The notes: generated by a model from the sequence alone, not told the origin. A stretch of 62,500 nucleotides of DNA from Mesostigma viride (GCA_009746045.1 RPFO01000165.1:3635918-3698417), one strand, 5' to 3'; shown: positions 29,813 through 41,185, numbered from the stretch's first letter. Numbers and translations are program-made.

Positions 29813-32529
29813 GTCATTCATTGCACAAGCGGTAATTGCTAAACATTTCATTGTATCATTTGATTGTGATTGTTGCTTCAATGCATACATCATTGACTGT
29901 GGCCTATCTGTTCACATGGAAAGCTGATGTAATATTGTTTTTTTTTCTGTTTGTACTATATGCAGGGAAGGCTATGGCGAGCGGGTCACTTCGTGGCAGG
30001 CTGAAGGTCCTCGGTCTGAACCCGGAGCTGTGGCGGCCTGATGAAGACCCTCCAGCGGAGGGAGACCCACCACCGGAGGGAGACCCTCCACCGGACTCAG
30101 GGAGACCACCGGACTCAGGGAGACCACCAAAGTCCACCGAAGAAAGGCCGCAAGAAGAAGAGGGCGCCAGCACCGCGCCCCGGGTTCCAGCTGACGGCTG
30201 AGGAAAAGGCTGATATCAAGCGTAAGTGTGACCTTGGGTTTTTATTTTTCCCGTAATTTGGAAATTTAATATGTAGGACTGACTATGGTCTGTGTGATTT
30301 ACATAGGACTGACTATTTTTTTCGGCTGTCGTGTTACTACTATGTGTTATTTTTTTGCGTGTGGTTGTAATGCGCAGGTCTCGATGACATCATGGCGCAT
30401 AGCCTACCCGACTACTTCACCGGCCGGATCAGTGGCTTGCTCTGCGATGCGAAGAGTACTGAAAAATCCAAGACGCGTGACAAAATCCTCTACTTTTGCA
30501 AGCAACTCCCGACCATCCGTGCGTGGGCGGTTAGATGACGATGCACGGCATGCATTTCTCCTTCAATCAGGGGCCTGGCTGGGACTTTGTGTTTTCTATC
30601 GGCCCGGCGACTCAGCAGCAGTTGGATGACTGCGGCGAGATGTTTTTGCTTGCTGCTGTGGCGATGGAGCGTATAGCGCCAGCGTCTGAGATGGCAAAAT
30701 CTGTTTATATGATGGCCCACCTGGCCCAGCAAATCCCCTTGTTGGGTCGATGTGACACCCGCACCATGTCGTCGGGCGAGCGGATGATGGGGGCCATCAC
30801 GAAAGCTAAGCTGTCCAACGTCAATGTTGAGAGCTCTATGGACGGAGCATATCGCAAGTCTGAGGCGCTGACCCATCTGGCCTATCACATGGTGAAAACC
30901 GGGATGGTAAGTACACGCTAGTGACCGATTTAGTTTTTTTATGGATTTGTGTGCAGATTTAGTGTAATGTACGCGCTGCTTGTGGCCCGGTCTTGTGCTG
31001 CATGCAGCTAATTTCTGTGCATATTTGTGTGCGCTGCTTGCAATGTCTTGTTTGCTTTCTTTTTTTTTTCTTTCAGCCAAAAGACCGCTACTACATCTGG
31101 GACGTCATCCACGCAGACCCGTCCAAGAAGGTCGAGTTGGGGGGGCGCAGCCGCAAGGTTAAGAATTTCTACACTTTCACCGCCGCGGAATCTGATGAAG
31201 TGGGCGCGATTTTGTTGGAGTATGCGCTGCCCAATGCGGAGTACAAAGATCCCGAAGTCAACGGCGATGAGGCCTACTGGTAAGACGCCGCTATCCTATT
31301 ATTGTAAGTTGCTATTCTTTGAGCTGATTTTCTTTCAGTATATGGAACTTCATCTGATTTCCAAGGACTACTGCCGTTATTCTAATTTTTTTTTCTTGCA
31401 TTGCTATCTTGCTTTGTATATACGATGTGCATGCAGGCGGCCCTTGTGCAGCGACCTCTCATGGCTCAAAGACTGGATCGGACTCAACCAGCAGCCGCTG
31501 GTCCCGGAGCTTGTCCAGGCTGCAGCAGCCGGCGTGCAGCTCAAGGCTGAGGAGTATGATAGGGTGCACTTGTACGGTTTCAATTACCGGACAAAAGAAG
31601 CTGACAGGAAGCAAGCATGGCGGACTGCAAACTGTGGTGTAGCCTACCATAAGGAGGGAAGCAGCACTCAGTACGGCTACCTGACCCACATTCTCGTGGC
31701 GAAGCTGGTGCAGCCGGTAGGGAAGTGGACTCAACAGCTTGTGCTGAGAGTAGAGCTTTTCGATGCATGGGAGGTGGCTTACTTACATTTGGGATCAACG
31801 CTTGGTGTTGGTCCGCAGCGCCGAGGCACCACGCACGGCAAAGCTAGTGTGGCCAACATCTGTTAGCTCTGTTGGGTTTGTGCTGGACCCACGGCATCAG
31901 CCCCATGCAGCTTTCGGTCATTCACTGCAAGCTGCCCCGTCACCTGGCAACCGGGTGGGCTTTGGAGAACGAGTTTTTCCAAAGCATGGCGACAAGGTGG
32001 CAGGAAGACATCAGGTACTTCCCACCTGAGCCGCCCGCTGAACGGCAGCGGCCCCGCTGAACCGCCGCCCGCTGATCCGTCGCCCGCGCCAGCGAGCACG
32101 GCGGCACGACCTTCACGCGCAGCCCCGCCGCGCAAGAAAAAGAAGCCGCCCGATGAACGGCAGCCCGCGCCGGCAACCACGGCGGCACGACCTTCACGCG
32201 CAGCCCCGCCTCGCAAGAAAAAGAAGCCGCCCACTGAACGGCAGCCCGCGCCGGCAACCACGGCGGCAGAACCCTCACGCGCAGCCCCGCCTCGCAAGAG
32301 AAAGAAGAAATCTGAGGCTTTGGCGCCTGCATCACACAAGGGGAAGGAGCCCATGCCCCCGTTGCGCACAAGTGCACGCGCGCGCACGGTCAGGGACTAT
32401 ATAGAGAACAAACCCCTAGCAACGAGGGGAATGACAGTGATTTTTACGGCAGTGATGCCAAGGATGATTCTGATTGATGCTGCTGCGCCAGCATTTTGCG
32501 GCCTCATTAGATGCTGCACACAAGTGTAA
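29812..32529 (+). pseudogene. CACTA 1 transposase, C-terminal part
   Basis: This continues the transposase after the gypsy. Visible exons are about 29965-30221, 30378-30905, 31077-31279 and 31437-32529, with donors GTAAGT or GTAAGA and pyrimidine-rich acceptors. YMMAHLAQQIPLLG and MSSGERMMGAITKAKLSN resemble the DUF4218 region. VHLYGFNYRTKEAD and LVLRVELFDAWEV correspond to the C-terminal domain also seen in CACTA 2. Frameshifts occur near 30535, 31765 and 31890. The tail has three 81-bp repeats (32050-32300) encoding PRKKKKPP, a likely nuclear signal. AATAAA lies at 32549-32554. Confidence 0.75.
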
Positions 32530-32599
32530 TCATGCCGATATTATGTTGAATAAAGATGCATCATTCATTGTTTGGGCCTAAACTGACTTGTTGTCGGTT

Positions 32600-32896
32600 C
32601 AGCCCTTGTATTTTTTACCACTTTTGTGCTCGTCGTGGTGTTCTTTTTACCACTTTGGCCACTTTTTATCACTTTTTACCACTTTTTACCACTTACCACT
32701 TTTTATCACTTTTTACGGCTTTTTACGGCTTTTTACCACAATTTTCCACCTTTTACCACTTTTACCACCTCACGGAGGTGGTAAAAGTGGTAAAAGGTGG
32801 TATTTTTTATCACTTTTTACGGCTTTTTACGGCTTTTTACGGCTTTTTACGGCTTTTTACGGCTTTTTACGGCTTTTTACCACTTGTGGGTGGTAA
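32600..32896. repeat. CACTA 1 right subterminal repeats (inner part)
   Basis: TTTTTACCAC units dominate 32610-32780, a short inverted GGTGGTAAAAGTGG lies at 32776-32795, and seven CTTTTTACGG units follow (32816-32880). The motif mirrors the left end array. Copia 1 inserted here, with GGTAA at 32892-32896 duplicated at 41106-41110. Confidence 0.85.
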
Positions 32897-33768
32897 ATTT
32901 AGCGACTCCGGCCAGGCAGCTGCTGTGAGCTCCTGGTCCTTGTCGCAACTGTTAGGACCTAGGTCGCGTAGCTTGCAACCTTTGCTCCTCGCCCCAGGTA
33001 ACGCTCTCGCTGGCTTGCTCACTCCAAGTGACAACCACGGTGCGTCGGCAAAGAACTCCCTTGACCTGCCTTAGGCCGGATAGCTTTATGTTACCTCATT
33101 TCCATCGTGCCCTAAGGCATCGCCCATCGGCTTCGCACAGTGCACCGCTACCTTGCCAGAGCTCTGCTTACCGCTACCTTGCATCCTTGCTGCAGGCAGC
33201 GTTAAGGATCTCTGAAATTCCGCGACTAGGTATCACCAGTTCCTGTCACAGCTCTGCACGGATGCGCATCCTTGCAGAGCCCGCGACTGGCCTACTGGTC
33301 TCTACTTAGTCGCCGGACCGTTGCGCCCTCAGCCTCCATGGACCTGAGTCACGTGCTGGTCCAGGCTATAAAGCCTGTGCAGGCCCTGCCTCAGTGTGAG
33401 CCAGTACGGCAATACGGCAATACGGCAAAACCTCGGCGTATTGCGTATTTCGTATAATACGTGTATTATACGCGTATAATACGGCGTACTACTAGCAAAA
33501 TTTCTAGTACGGCAATACGCCGAACCTCGGCGTATTGCGTATTTCGTATAATACGGCGTATAATACGGCGTACTAGCTCACACTGCCCTGCCTGCCACGT
33601 GTCCTGTCCACTGCGGCCTCGGTGTGCACTGCCGCCGCCGCCGGTCGGCAGGACTTCGAGACCTGATAACTCTCACGTCCCTTGTCTGTTTCAGGCAGTC
33701 AGCACGGCGTTAGAAAGGTCTCCTCATCCTGCATCCAACTAGCACATTGGTGCCCCAATATGCTAACT
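32897..33768 (-). repeat. Copia 1 3' LTR, interrupted by a MITE
   Basis: This matches 40441-41105 closely once the MITE (33392-33585) and one CCCTGCCT are removed. On the minus strand it starts AGTTAGCATATTGGGG, immediately after the purine-rich AAGAAAGGGTTGG (33769-33781). Confidence 0.93.
33392..33585. mobile_element. hAT-type MITE, 194 bp
   Basis: Ends CAGTGTGAGCCAGTACGG and, reversed, CAGTGTGAGCTAGTACGG match at 17 of 18. Perfect 8-bp duplications CCCTGCCT lie at 33384-33391 and 33586-33593. The 5' LTR shows the empty site with a single CCCTGCCT at 40923-40930. The interior is built of GCGTATTGCGTATTTCG and ATACGGCGTA units, like the subterminal repeats of the hAT-like element at 3684. 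Confidence 0.95.
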
Positions 33769-34714
33769 CCAACCCTTTCTTGTTTTGGAGGCTGGACCAG
33801 TCTGAGATTCCAATCAGCCATGCTCACTCATGCCACAGACTCCTGACCTCTCCCAGAGGCCAGGGCTGCCCTTCTTTTGGAACTTGAGGTTTTACCCAAA
33901 GATTAGTCCAGAGCCAACATTGGTTCCAAGGCCCAGCCATGACCCAGATGTCAGCCCCCAACCCTTTCTTTTGGGAACCTGGTTGAGGAGAAAAGTGAGG
34001 TCTCTACATGACCAGGCAGCTGAACTTGGACAGAGGAAGTTATGATACGTATTATTGTGAGTTCCTGGTCCTTTCCAGTTATCACAGGCGCCCGTATCAG
34101 AGGCGCCCGCTCACAACCATTCCCCTTCCTTTTCATTCAACAGACACGGATAGAGCCCAGTTAATGCTTGCCAAGCTGGGGAGCCCATGTCCTCACTGAG
34201 GGATAAACTCAGGATTCACACATGCCAGGATGTGGTCAGCTGGGGAATCGAACCCCACCCCATATCCTCCAGGTTTGGAACAGCTCCTGGAACTGTACAT
34301 TACAAACAAACATGAAATGGAGATAACACGATTATGACTTATTAATATAGAGAGAATAACCCATAATGAGGCTCCCTGGCAACCACGTCCAACATGGTCA
34401 CACAACCAGGGTTTTATTAGCATGCAACAGGTTGGTTACAGAGAATATAAACAAATGTACAGCAACCTGTAAGAGCCAACATTTGGGCTGCCCTTTCAGG
34501 GTCCATTCCATGAAGACCCAAGGCCGGTTACAAGGTCCTTAAGACCCTTCTGCAACCCCATGACAGGGCCAGGCGATATTCTCAGCCAGGGGAGTGACTC
34601 CACCCTGACCCCTGTTCAGCAGGGTGTACGAACCCTGAAGAACCTGCTGTCAGCCATTTCTGGCTACCCAGCCCACCGGGACACATCCCACCTCAGAGCA
34701 AGGCGTTGGTCTCC
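33769..34714 (-). other. Copia 1 3' untranslated region
   Basis: Non-coding sequence between RNase H and the polypurine tract. It contains two copies of CGGGCGCC (34087-34094 and 34102-34109, minus) and GGGGTTCGATTCCCC (34242-34256, minus), which looks like a tRNA T-arm or pol III B box. Both motifs recur at matching places in copia 2 and copia 3. Confidence 0.65.
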
Positions 34715-35408
34715 CTAGCACCCCACCATGGGGCCCATGAGCCCACGGAGCAGAGGGTACTGCTGCACGGCCTTCTCCTCAAGCTTGGTGAGAGCATCTG
34801 CAGGGTTATCCAGGCCAGCCACATGTTCAATGTCAGCTAAGCAGGACAGTGCCTTGAGCAACAGATAATCAAGGTCCCTGCTTCTGGCCAGCTGCCTGTG
34901 CACGAACTGCACCATGCCCATGCTGCCAGTTTTCACCAGTGTGTGCATCTGCAACCGACAGGAAGCTACCTTACATAGCTGGTAGAAAAGCTCCCTCAAG
35001 TAAAGGGCTGTGTGCAGCCCCTCACAGATTGCCCTGCACTCAGCAATGTCACTGCTGGGGTTACCCTATTCTGCAACCGACTGTACCAGCAGACCAGAGA
35101 GGACTGTTCCTGCACCAGGGTGATTAATGCTGCTGCCCGCCCCTGACCTCTGTGACCTTCCTACTATCCATAGAACTGTCCACATAGAGAACCATGTCAA
35201 AGGGCCTGTACAAATCCAAAGGACCCAAGATGAGAGGTGGAGACATCCTCACAGATTGCATCACACTCTCAACACCCACCTCGACCAGCTGGGAATCTGT
35301 CAACCGACTCAAGACCAGCAGGTCAGGCGCACAAATGCTAGCCAACCATGCCAACATACCGCGTATGGTAGCACCCCTTGGCCGGGTAATGGGCTCCTGC
35401 AGGGACAC
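34715..35408 (-). pseudogene. Copia 1 RNase H
   Basis: C-terminal RNase H of Pol. Blocks include LYVDSSMDSRKV, AGLDNPADALTKLEE and, between them, KTGSMGMVQFVHRQLARSRD, which fit the copia pattern (DNQSA..., H, ADILTK). A short frame change occurs near 35120. The upstream RT palm is missing: the frame jumps from the region before the catalytic Asp pair straight to the RNase H side near 35410-35430. The TTAA at 35124-35127 is the intact equivalent of the piggyBac-like target in copia 2. Confidence 0.8.
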
Positions 35409-37033
35409 TTAACACAGCAGGCACACTTATCAAAGAAAGGTGGTATTGTTCGCCATGTCTCCCTAGCCTCTTCCTGGTCACCCTTGAGAAAAGCCCCCTT
35501 GAAATCTATCAAAGCAGAGCCATAGGCAATGCCTTTGACCAGGAAGGATAAGAAAACACACAACAACATTCTCCACGTGTCATGCAGCATCCCTGGTGTA
35601 TAGAGCTCCTCATCTGCTATCTGTCTAGTGCCATGGTACTCGGTTGCAATTGGTCTGACATGTGGCACCTCGACACCATCTACCTGTTTGAGCTTGAGGA
35701 CAAACATCAATCTGAGCAGCTGGTGATCCTCAGGGAGGACCTCTACAGGCTCTGCACAGTTGGCAATCATCCACTCATGCCCAGAAGCAACGAAGCCAGG
35801 AGTCCATGCCTTAGCCATCTTGGGGCTTTGCATCATCTCCACTAGCTTGCGCCAAGGTACAGGACTCGTTCCAGGGATCTGGTACCTCTGCACCCCCAAC
35901 TGGCGTGGGTCAAACGTAGTTGGGATGATCAGCAGGTCCTGAGCAATGGGCTCCTTAGAATCAGGCCCCTCCACTGCAACACCCTTCACAGCCCTTACAG
36001 CCACACTAAGTCCCTGGGAGTAGCGATATCTCTGGAGGGGTAAACTACCCTGCCCTTCTAGTGCCAATTCCTCAGAGGTTATCGTCACCCCCGGCTGGCA
36101 TAAGAAATTCTGCCCCAGTATGGCTGGACCCTCATAGCCCTCTACCACACAGAACACAGTGGGCACCCCCAGAATAGGCACACTCACCTCCCCCAGAACT
36201 TTCATGGACACATTCCCCGAGAAATCAGACACGGCTGGGCAACCGGCTACAGACATCCGCAACCCTGCAGCATCCTCAGCCCTCAGAATGGACACCTGCG
36301 AGTTGGTATCCACCTCTAATGTTGCTGCCCAGCATGACCCCCACCCCGTGAGCTTAGATACCTTGGGATCACGCTTGCCGCTCATCAGTGCCCGGATGAC
36401 GTCCGCCATGAGGAGCCCCTTGGGCTTTGGTCCAGCCCTGGCCCCCACTGGCCTTGTGACAGTTGCTGCAGCAGATTCCAGCTCACCCTCGTCCATCCAG
36501 GACAGACCATCATCCAAGCATGGAGGGTTAGCATCTACTGCCTGGCTCTCCTCCTGAGCCTCAACCTCCAAGGGAGGCTCAGGGCCGTCTACAGGCCAGA
36601 TTGCACATGGCCTCTTCTCTCGGATGTGAGCCCAGGACAACCTGTACACGCGCCTAGGATCCTTGTCCAAGGCTACCAGACAAGAATGGTTGGCCTCATC
36701 CAACTGGGTTACCAGCCCATCCTGCCACTTGCCACGCTTGCCTGGTATTGATGGCTCCTTCCACATCCTGACCCCCATTCCCACATGGGGCCTCAGCATT
36801 TTCCAGCCCTTGTCCTTGCGCCTCAGCCGAGCAAACACTCTATCTGCCTTTCTCAGGCAGGCACCCACTACCTCTGGGGACAACAACCCAAACTGCGCTG
36901 CTAAGGGAGAGACTGCCACACCATCATAGTAATAGTTTACCCTGTGGTTAAGCTGTTCCTCAATCCCCTTGCACCAGGCTGCCTTTTCCAAAGCAGATGC
37001 TACCACTGGCACAGTCTTTGCTGCTAGCACCAC
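35409..37033 (-). pseudogene. Copia 1 integrase C-terminus, protease and N-terminal RT
   Basis: One open frame carries three parts. First the end of integrase (ALEKAAWCKGIEEQLN, then RPHVGMGVRMWKEP). Then an aspartic protease-like region with ATLEVDTNSQVSIL (Asp-Thr-Asn-Ser) and AILGQNFLCQPG, the equivalent of the retropepsin ILG block. Then the N-terminal RT (RLMFVLKLKQVDGVEVPHVR, YTPGMLHDTWRMLL, IDFKGAFLKGDQEE). The frame runs past the deleted RT palm into unrelated codons. Protease lying after integrase is unlike standard copia order (gag-PR-IN-RT). Confidence 0.8.
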
Positions 37034-37896
37034 TGTCTTTACCTCACGGATAGATCTCTCTACAGCCCCTGCTGCCCATGACTCTCTCTAGGGACCACTA
37101 CCAGCTTACACGGAAGCTGATCAGCATGCTTTCTCAAGCAGTCAAACTGCAAGTCAGCTTGCACCAAGGTGTACACCCCAAAGCATGGCAACAAAGACTG
37201 GAGACCCAACAACAAGTGATGCTCATCCATGCCAGGCAGGATGGTCAACAGCCTATACCGGCTGAACCTATCCACCCCCACCAACAGATACAAACCACGA
37301 ATGTGCTGTATATCTACTTGGATATCTCCCCGCTCTCTAGCAGGCTCTCTAGCGTGGGACCGTGGTGGGTGAATCTGATTCTCCTGACAGACACAGTTCT
37401 CAGCAGCTGCAGTGCAGGCCTCCAACAGAGGCTGCTTACCTAGCTTCCAAGCAAACATTTCTGCCTGTTTAGAGTGCCCAAATACATGGTGTAGAGTATG
37501 CCCAGCGGCTGCATAGCTCAACCCCCTAGCAGTCTCACTGCATAAGGAGGAACTAGGACCTGGCTGTGTGCGCGGGACCGCACGACCCACCTCCTGCTCC
37601 TTGGAACCAGGGACCTCCACAGCTTGACTCCCAGAGCCAACAGTGGTTCCCTCGGCGCCAGCAGGACTTTCCAGCTGAGCTGCTTGACTCCCAGAGCCAA
37701 CACTCACTGAAGACCCTGTACCTGCCACAGGCCCAGGGAATTGCACTGCTGCAGCAGCGACATTGCAATCATGTGGAAGAACAAGCCCATCAGTATTCCC
37801 AACCCCCTGCTGCTGAACAGGAGGTGCACCCCTATCATCCATATTTACAAGTGCCACCTGCCCCACCTGGGGTGGCTGACTATTTACATGGGGCAC
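37034..37896 (-). pseudogene. Copia 1 integrase core
   Basis: Encodes the integrase zinc region (HHVFGHSKQAE, then CVCQENQ) and core with DIQVDIQHIRGLYLLVGVDR (first Asp), LVQADLQFD (second Asp) and, after a frame change near 37075, AVERSIREVKT (Glu). It sits directly downstream of gag; no protease motif is found between gag and this domain. Confidence 0.75.
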
Positions 37897-37905
37897 TGCA
37901 CTAAG

Positions 37906-39240
37906 TCACGGCTTCCTGGACTGACCACCTGCTCCTGCAGCATTGGCCAGATCAGGGCAATCACGGCGCCAGTGACCTGTCTTACCACAGCCAAAGCACT
38001 TATCCTCCTTCCCAGCCTGGGCCTTCCTCTGACCCCCCTGGTTCGGGTTGCCTGGCTTATTCTGGTTGCCTTGGCCCTGGCTCTTGCCTTGCCCTTGGCT
38101 ACCTCCCCCCTGCTGTCCCCCTTGGTGACCACCAGCCTGCTTCTGACCCTTGTTCTGAGCCCCTTGCTGCTGGCCCTTGCCACCTTGGTTCCCACCCCCC
38201 CTGCGCCTCCCAGCCCTCTGACGCCTGCTAGGACGAGGACCTCCCTGGGCTGCCTGCCCTGGGGCATCCCCCTGCACCTGGCTAGCGGAGGCTGAAGCAC
38301 CTGAGGTCTGAATGGTTTTACAAGCAGGGGCAGATGGGCGAATGCTCAAGACTACCCTCTCTAAGGCAGCCAGCGACCCATCTGTCTGATCTGCAAACAG
38401 CCTAGCTGCATTGCGACCATCCACACTGAGCCCCATACGATCCATGAAATAATCCACCACAGCCCTGATGGGGATCTTGAAGCCCTGGCTAGACCCCTTC
38501 TCCACAATGCGAAGGAGCCTCTGCCATTCCTCAGCTATGGTGCCCCTGATCTCAAACGTATCATAGGCCAGCTTGTAGTGATTAGTGAGGTTGAGGACTT
38601 TGTCAGAAAACTCTTGACGCAGGCCCAGGAGAAACTGCTCCCAAGAGAGCTTATCCTTCACTGCAGACCTGGCTTTGTCCCTCACACGCTCAGAAGAATC
38701 CCTATTCACTGAGGAAGCATGGAACACCTGGACGAGATTGACAGTGGGATCTACGGAGTAGGTGACTAGCTCCATATCCTCTAACCACTTGTCTAACTCC
38801 TCCTGACTCACGGGTGGCTTCAGAGGCTTCTGGCCGTTCATCACGGCTACAGCACTCATGTGGGGCCTAGTTCCTGGCAACGCGCGAGCATCACTACCCA
38901 CAGCAGAAGCCCCAGCACCCCCAGCCATAGCGTCTACAGAAACATGAGGAGGAACGACTGCCTCGGCCACACGGGCCGTCTTACCACCGTTGGCCTGCAG
39001 CCCCTCCCCTTGGCCTTCTCCAGTCAGCTCAATGCTGTCCGTTGGCCCTTCTGCGCGCTCCTTCCCCCGAGCTTCCTCCTTTCGCTTCCGGTACCGCGTC
39101 CTTTGCCCCGCCACGCCCTCCATCGTGGGAATCGCCTCCCCTTCTGGCTGGCCGACTGCTGGCACTGACGCTCCCGCCTCTCCACCCTCCATCGCAACCG
39201 CCTTGCTCCCGCCGCCGACCCCGTTCTTGCCCTTAAGCAT
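37906..39240 (-). CDS. Copia 1 Gag
   Basis: Nucleocapsid and capsid protein. The start at 39240 (MLKGKNGVGGG) follows the ORF1 stop at 39290; an earlier in-frame Met at 39306 would overlap it. A UBN2-type capsid region includes KLSWEQFLLGLRQEFSDKVL and EEWQRLLRIVE. A Gly/Gln-rich linker and the zinc knuckle CFGCGKTGHWRRDC (about 37995-37950) follow. The frame ends at 37906. This is one of the few intact frames in the element. Confidence 0.87.
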   Translation of the reverse strand: MLKGKNGVGGGSKAVAMEGGEAGASVPAVGQPEGEAIPTMEGVAGQRTRYRKRKEEARGKERAEGPTDSIELTGEGQGEGLQANGGKTARVAEAVVPPHVSVDAMAGGAGASAVGSDARALPGTRPHMSAVAVMNGQKPLKPPVSQEELDKWLEDMELVTYSVDPTVNLVQVFHASSVNRDSSERVRDKARSAVKDKLSWEQFLLGLRQEFSDKVLNLTNHYKLAYDTFEIRGTIAEEWQRLLRIVEKGSSQGFKIPIRAVVDYFMDRMGLSVDGRNAARLFADQTDGSLAALERVVLSIRPSAPACKTIQTSGASASASQVQGDAPGQAAQGGPRPSRRQRAGRRRGGGNQGGKGQQQGAQNKGQKQAGGHQGGQQGGGSQGQGKSQGQGNQNKPGNPNQGGQRKAQAGKEDKCFGCGKTGHWRRDCPDLANAAGAGGQSRKP

Positions 39241-39289
39241 TATGGGCACAGACACAAGATGGCAGCAATGAAAGCAACGCCCTCTATCC

Positions 39290-40407
39290 TCACGAAGCCT
39301 CCCCACCTGGCTCGGCCTCCTGGCTCAGCCTGGCTTGTTTGGACTCACGCTCCTGCTGCTCTCTCACGCCCGCAGGTTCTGCAACCGGTGTAACAGGACG
39401 ACGCGCGACTGCCAAGTCCGCGTTGAAGACACCGTAGACGCACCCCACCGGTCGCTGGCTGTCTTGTTGACGTTCCACAGCGACCCTGGGCTCACTAGGA
39501 TTCCGGAACCACTGCTGGTTCCTCACCCACCGCGTGTCTCCGTTAGCGAGCTGGTTCTGCTCACCTCGCCCCGCCCGATCGTATTCGTGCACTGAATCCC
39601 TAGGAAGGTTTAGCTCTGAGCCCTGCTCAGCCTCGCGGATCTGCTGCGCTGTCCTCACCACTATCCCCCTCGGGCGATCAGTGTAGGTATGGAAGATGTT
39701 ATCTGGCGACCTCGCAGCCCCGGCCTCAATCGTTACCGACAGACCTGGTGCCGATGCCGCCCTCGCGCGTCGAGGAGTATCCAAAAATGTGAAGATTCCA
39801 GGTGGGTTGGTGGTGATCACAAACCTGTCTGCCTGCCCCCTTGCCTCTTGCAAAAGCACAGCAACTAAATTCTCAACAGTTTGCGAAAACACTTCAGCCG
39901 ATACCCACGGATTGATCTCCTCACGTCTCCTCGCTTCCCGGATCTCGTCTGTCTCTGGAATTCCCTCGCCCAGCACCGCCGTAGCCACCCAGTGGTTAAA
40001 AAGGCGCGTGCTTCCCAAGGCTATAGCCACAATCTGGCTACACGCTTCTCTCGCAAGGTCAAGGCTTGCTGGCGTAATATGACCCCCCTGATACGCCACC
40101 TCAACGCCGCTAGCTGTGATAGCCAACGCGTCGCGTAGCCGCACCAGTTCTTCAATGGCCACCCGCCCAGCTTCCCCTGGCGCGCTTGTCACGCGGGCCC
40201 TTTGCACTATAGGATCCGCTGCAGCCGCCCGGTTGCCCCCCCCGAAACTGCGACCCAACCCTCGTCGGCAAGCCCTCTCGCAATGTATGCCGCCTGCACA
40301 AACGTAGGCGCACTTGCTGGCTGCCGGTATGGGTAAAAAGGAGCTTCTTGCGAGCTCTGACCTTCGTCTCCCGCGGCTGGATGGCCCGTAGACGATGCGC
40401 CAGACAT
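39290..40407 (-). pseudogene. Copia 1 ORF1, extra protein upstream of gag
   Basis: A frame of about 370 residues lies between the 5' LTR and gag. It starts MSGASSTGHPAAGDEGQ near 40407, has FVQAAYIARGLADEGWVAV, then GGHITPASLDLAREACSQIV and WVSAEVFSQTVENLVAVLL, mainly helical. A run of eight G on the minus strand (40231-40238) shifts the frame by one. The same protein is encoded in copia 3 (51122 onward), and a similar helical ORF occupies this place in copia B. It matches no gag, env or protease motif known to me. Confidence 0.75.
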
Positions 40408-40440
40408 GAAATGGCAGGAAATCACGAAAACAATAATACG

Positions 40441-41105
40441 ATTTAGCGACGCCGGCCAGGCAGCTGCTGTGAGCTCCTGGTCCTTGTCGCAACTGTTAGG
40501 ACCTAGGTCGCGTAGCTTGCAACCTTTGCTCCTCGCCCCAGGTAACGCTCTCGCTGGCTTGCTCACTCCAAGTGACAACCACGGTGCGTCGGCAAAGAAC
40601 TGCCTTGACCTGCCTTAGGCCATAGCTTTATGTTACCTCATTTCCATCGTGCCCTAAGGCATCGCCCATCGGCTTCGCACAGTGCACCGCTACCTTGCCA
40701 GAGCTCTGCTTACCGCTACCTTGCATCCTTGCTGCAGGCAGCGTTAAGGATCTCTGACATTCCGCGACTAGGTATCACCAGTTCCTGTCACAGCTCTGCA
40801 CGGATGCGCATCCTTGCAGAGCCCGCGACTGGCCTACTGGTCTCTACTTAGTCGCCGGACCGTTGCGCCCTCAGCCTCCATGGACCTGAGTCACGTGCTG
40901 GTCCAGGCTAAGCCTGTGCAGGCCCTGCCTGCCACGTGTCCTGTCCACTGCGGCCTCGGTGTGCACTGCCGCCGCCGCCGGTCGGCAGGACTTCGGGACC
41001 TGATAACTCTCACGTCCCTTGTCTGTTTCAGGCAGTCAGCACGGCGTTAGAAAGGTCTCCTCATCCTGCATCCAACTAGCACATTGGTGCCCCAATATGC
41101 TAACT
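40441..41105 (-). repeat. Copia 1 5' LTR
   Basis: 665 bp, from AGTTAGCATATTGGGG to GGCGTCGCTAAAT on the minus strand. The internal region starts CGTATTATTGTTTTCG, which is not the usual initiator-Met primer site. It supplies the empty site for the MITE in the other LTR. Confidence 0.92.
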
Positions 41106-41185
41106 GGTAAAAAGTGGTAAAAAGTGATAAAAAGTGATAAAAAGTGATAAAAGTGGTATTTTTTACCACCCTGGAGTTCCTAGCG
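41106..41185. repeat. CACTA 1 right terminus (outer part)
   Basis: After the copia 1 duplication GGTAA (41106-41110) the subterminal array resumes (GGTAAAAAGTGATAAAA units) and ends with CTGGAGTTCCTAGCG. The last 15 bases are the inverted partner of the left end at 14025. Confidence 0.85.

Larger units (their letters stand above)
32897..41105 (-). mobile_element. Copia 1: Ty1/copia-type retrotransposon with unusual domain order
   Basis: LTRs at 40441-41105 (5') and 32897-33768 (3', carrying a MITE) bound the element. GGTAA duplications flank it at 32892-32896 and 41106-41110. Minus-strand order is ORF1, gag, integrase, protease, RT, RNase H. LTR termini are AGTT...AAAT rather than TG...CA. 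Outside the MITE the LTRs differ at only a handful of positions. The RT palm with the catalytic Asp pair is deleted and several frames are broken, so this copy cannot move alone. Confidence 0.9.
14025..41185 (+). mobile_element. CACTA 1 (EnSpm/CACTA DNA transposon), with nested gypsy and copia 1
   Basis: The left end is CACTAGGAACTCAGG. The right end, reversed, is CGCTAGGAACTCCAGG, one substitution away from CACTA. Both ends carry dense subterminal repeats of GGTAAAAAGT. The body encodes a tnp2-type transposase on the plus strand and a divergent second gene on the minus strand, the usual CACTA plan. Without the gypsy (19646-29811) and copia 1 (32897-41105) the element is about 8.8 kb. Flanks CTC(C) and TCG on the minus strand fit a partly eroded 3-bp duplication. 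It splits the DUF7869-like gene. Confidence 0.82.

Noticed and set aside
34235-34260. tRNA gene suggested by GGGGTTCGATTCCCC
   Set aside because: No acceptor, D or anticodon arm can be paired around the T-arm-like motif; it is kept only as a conserved copia motif.
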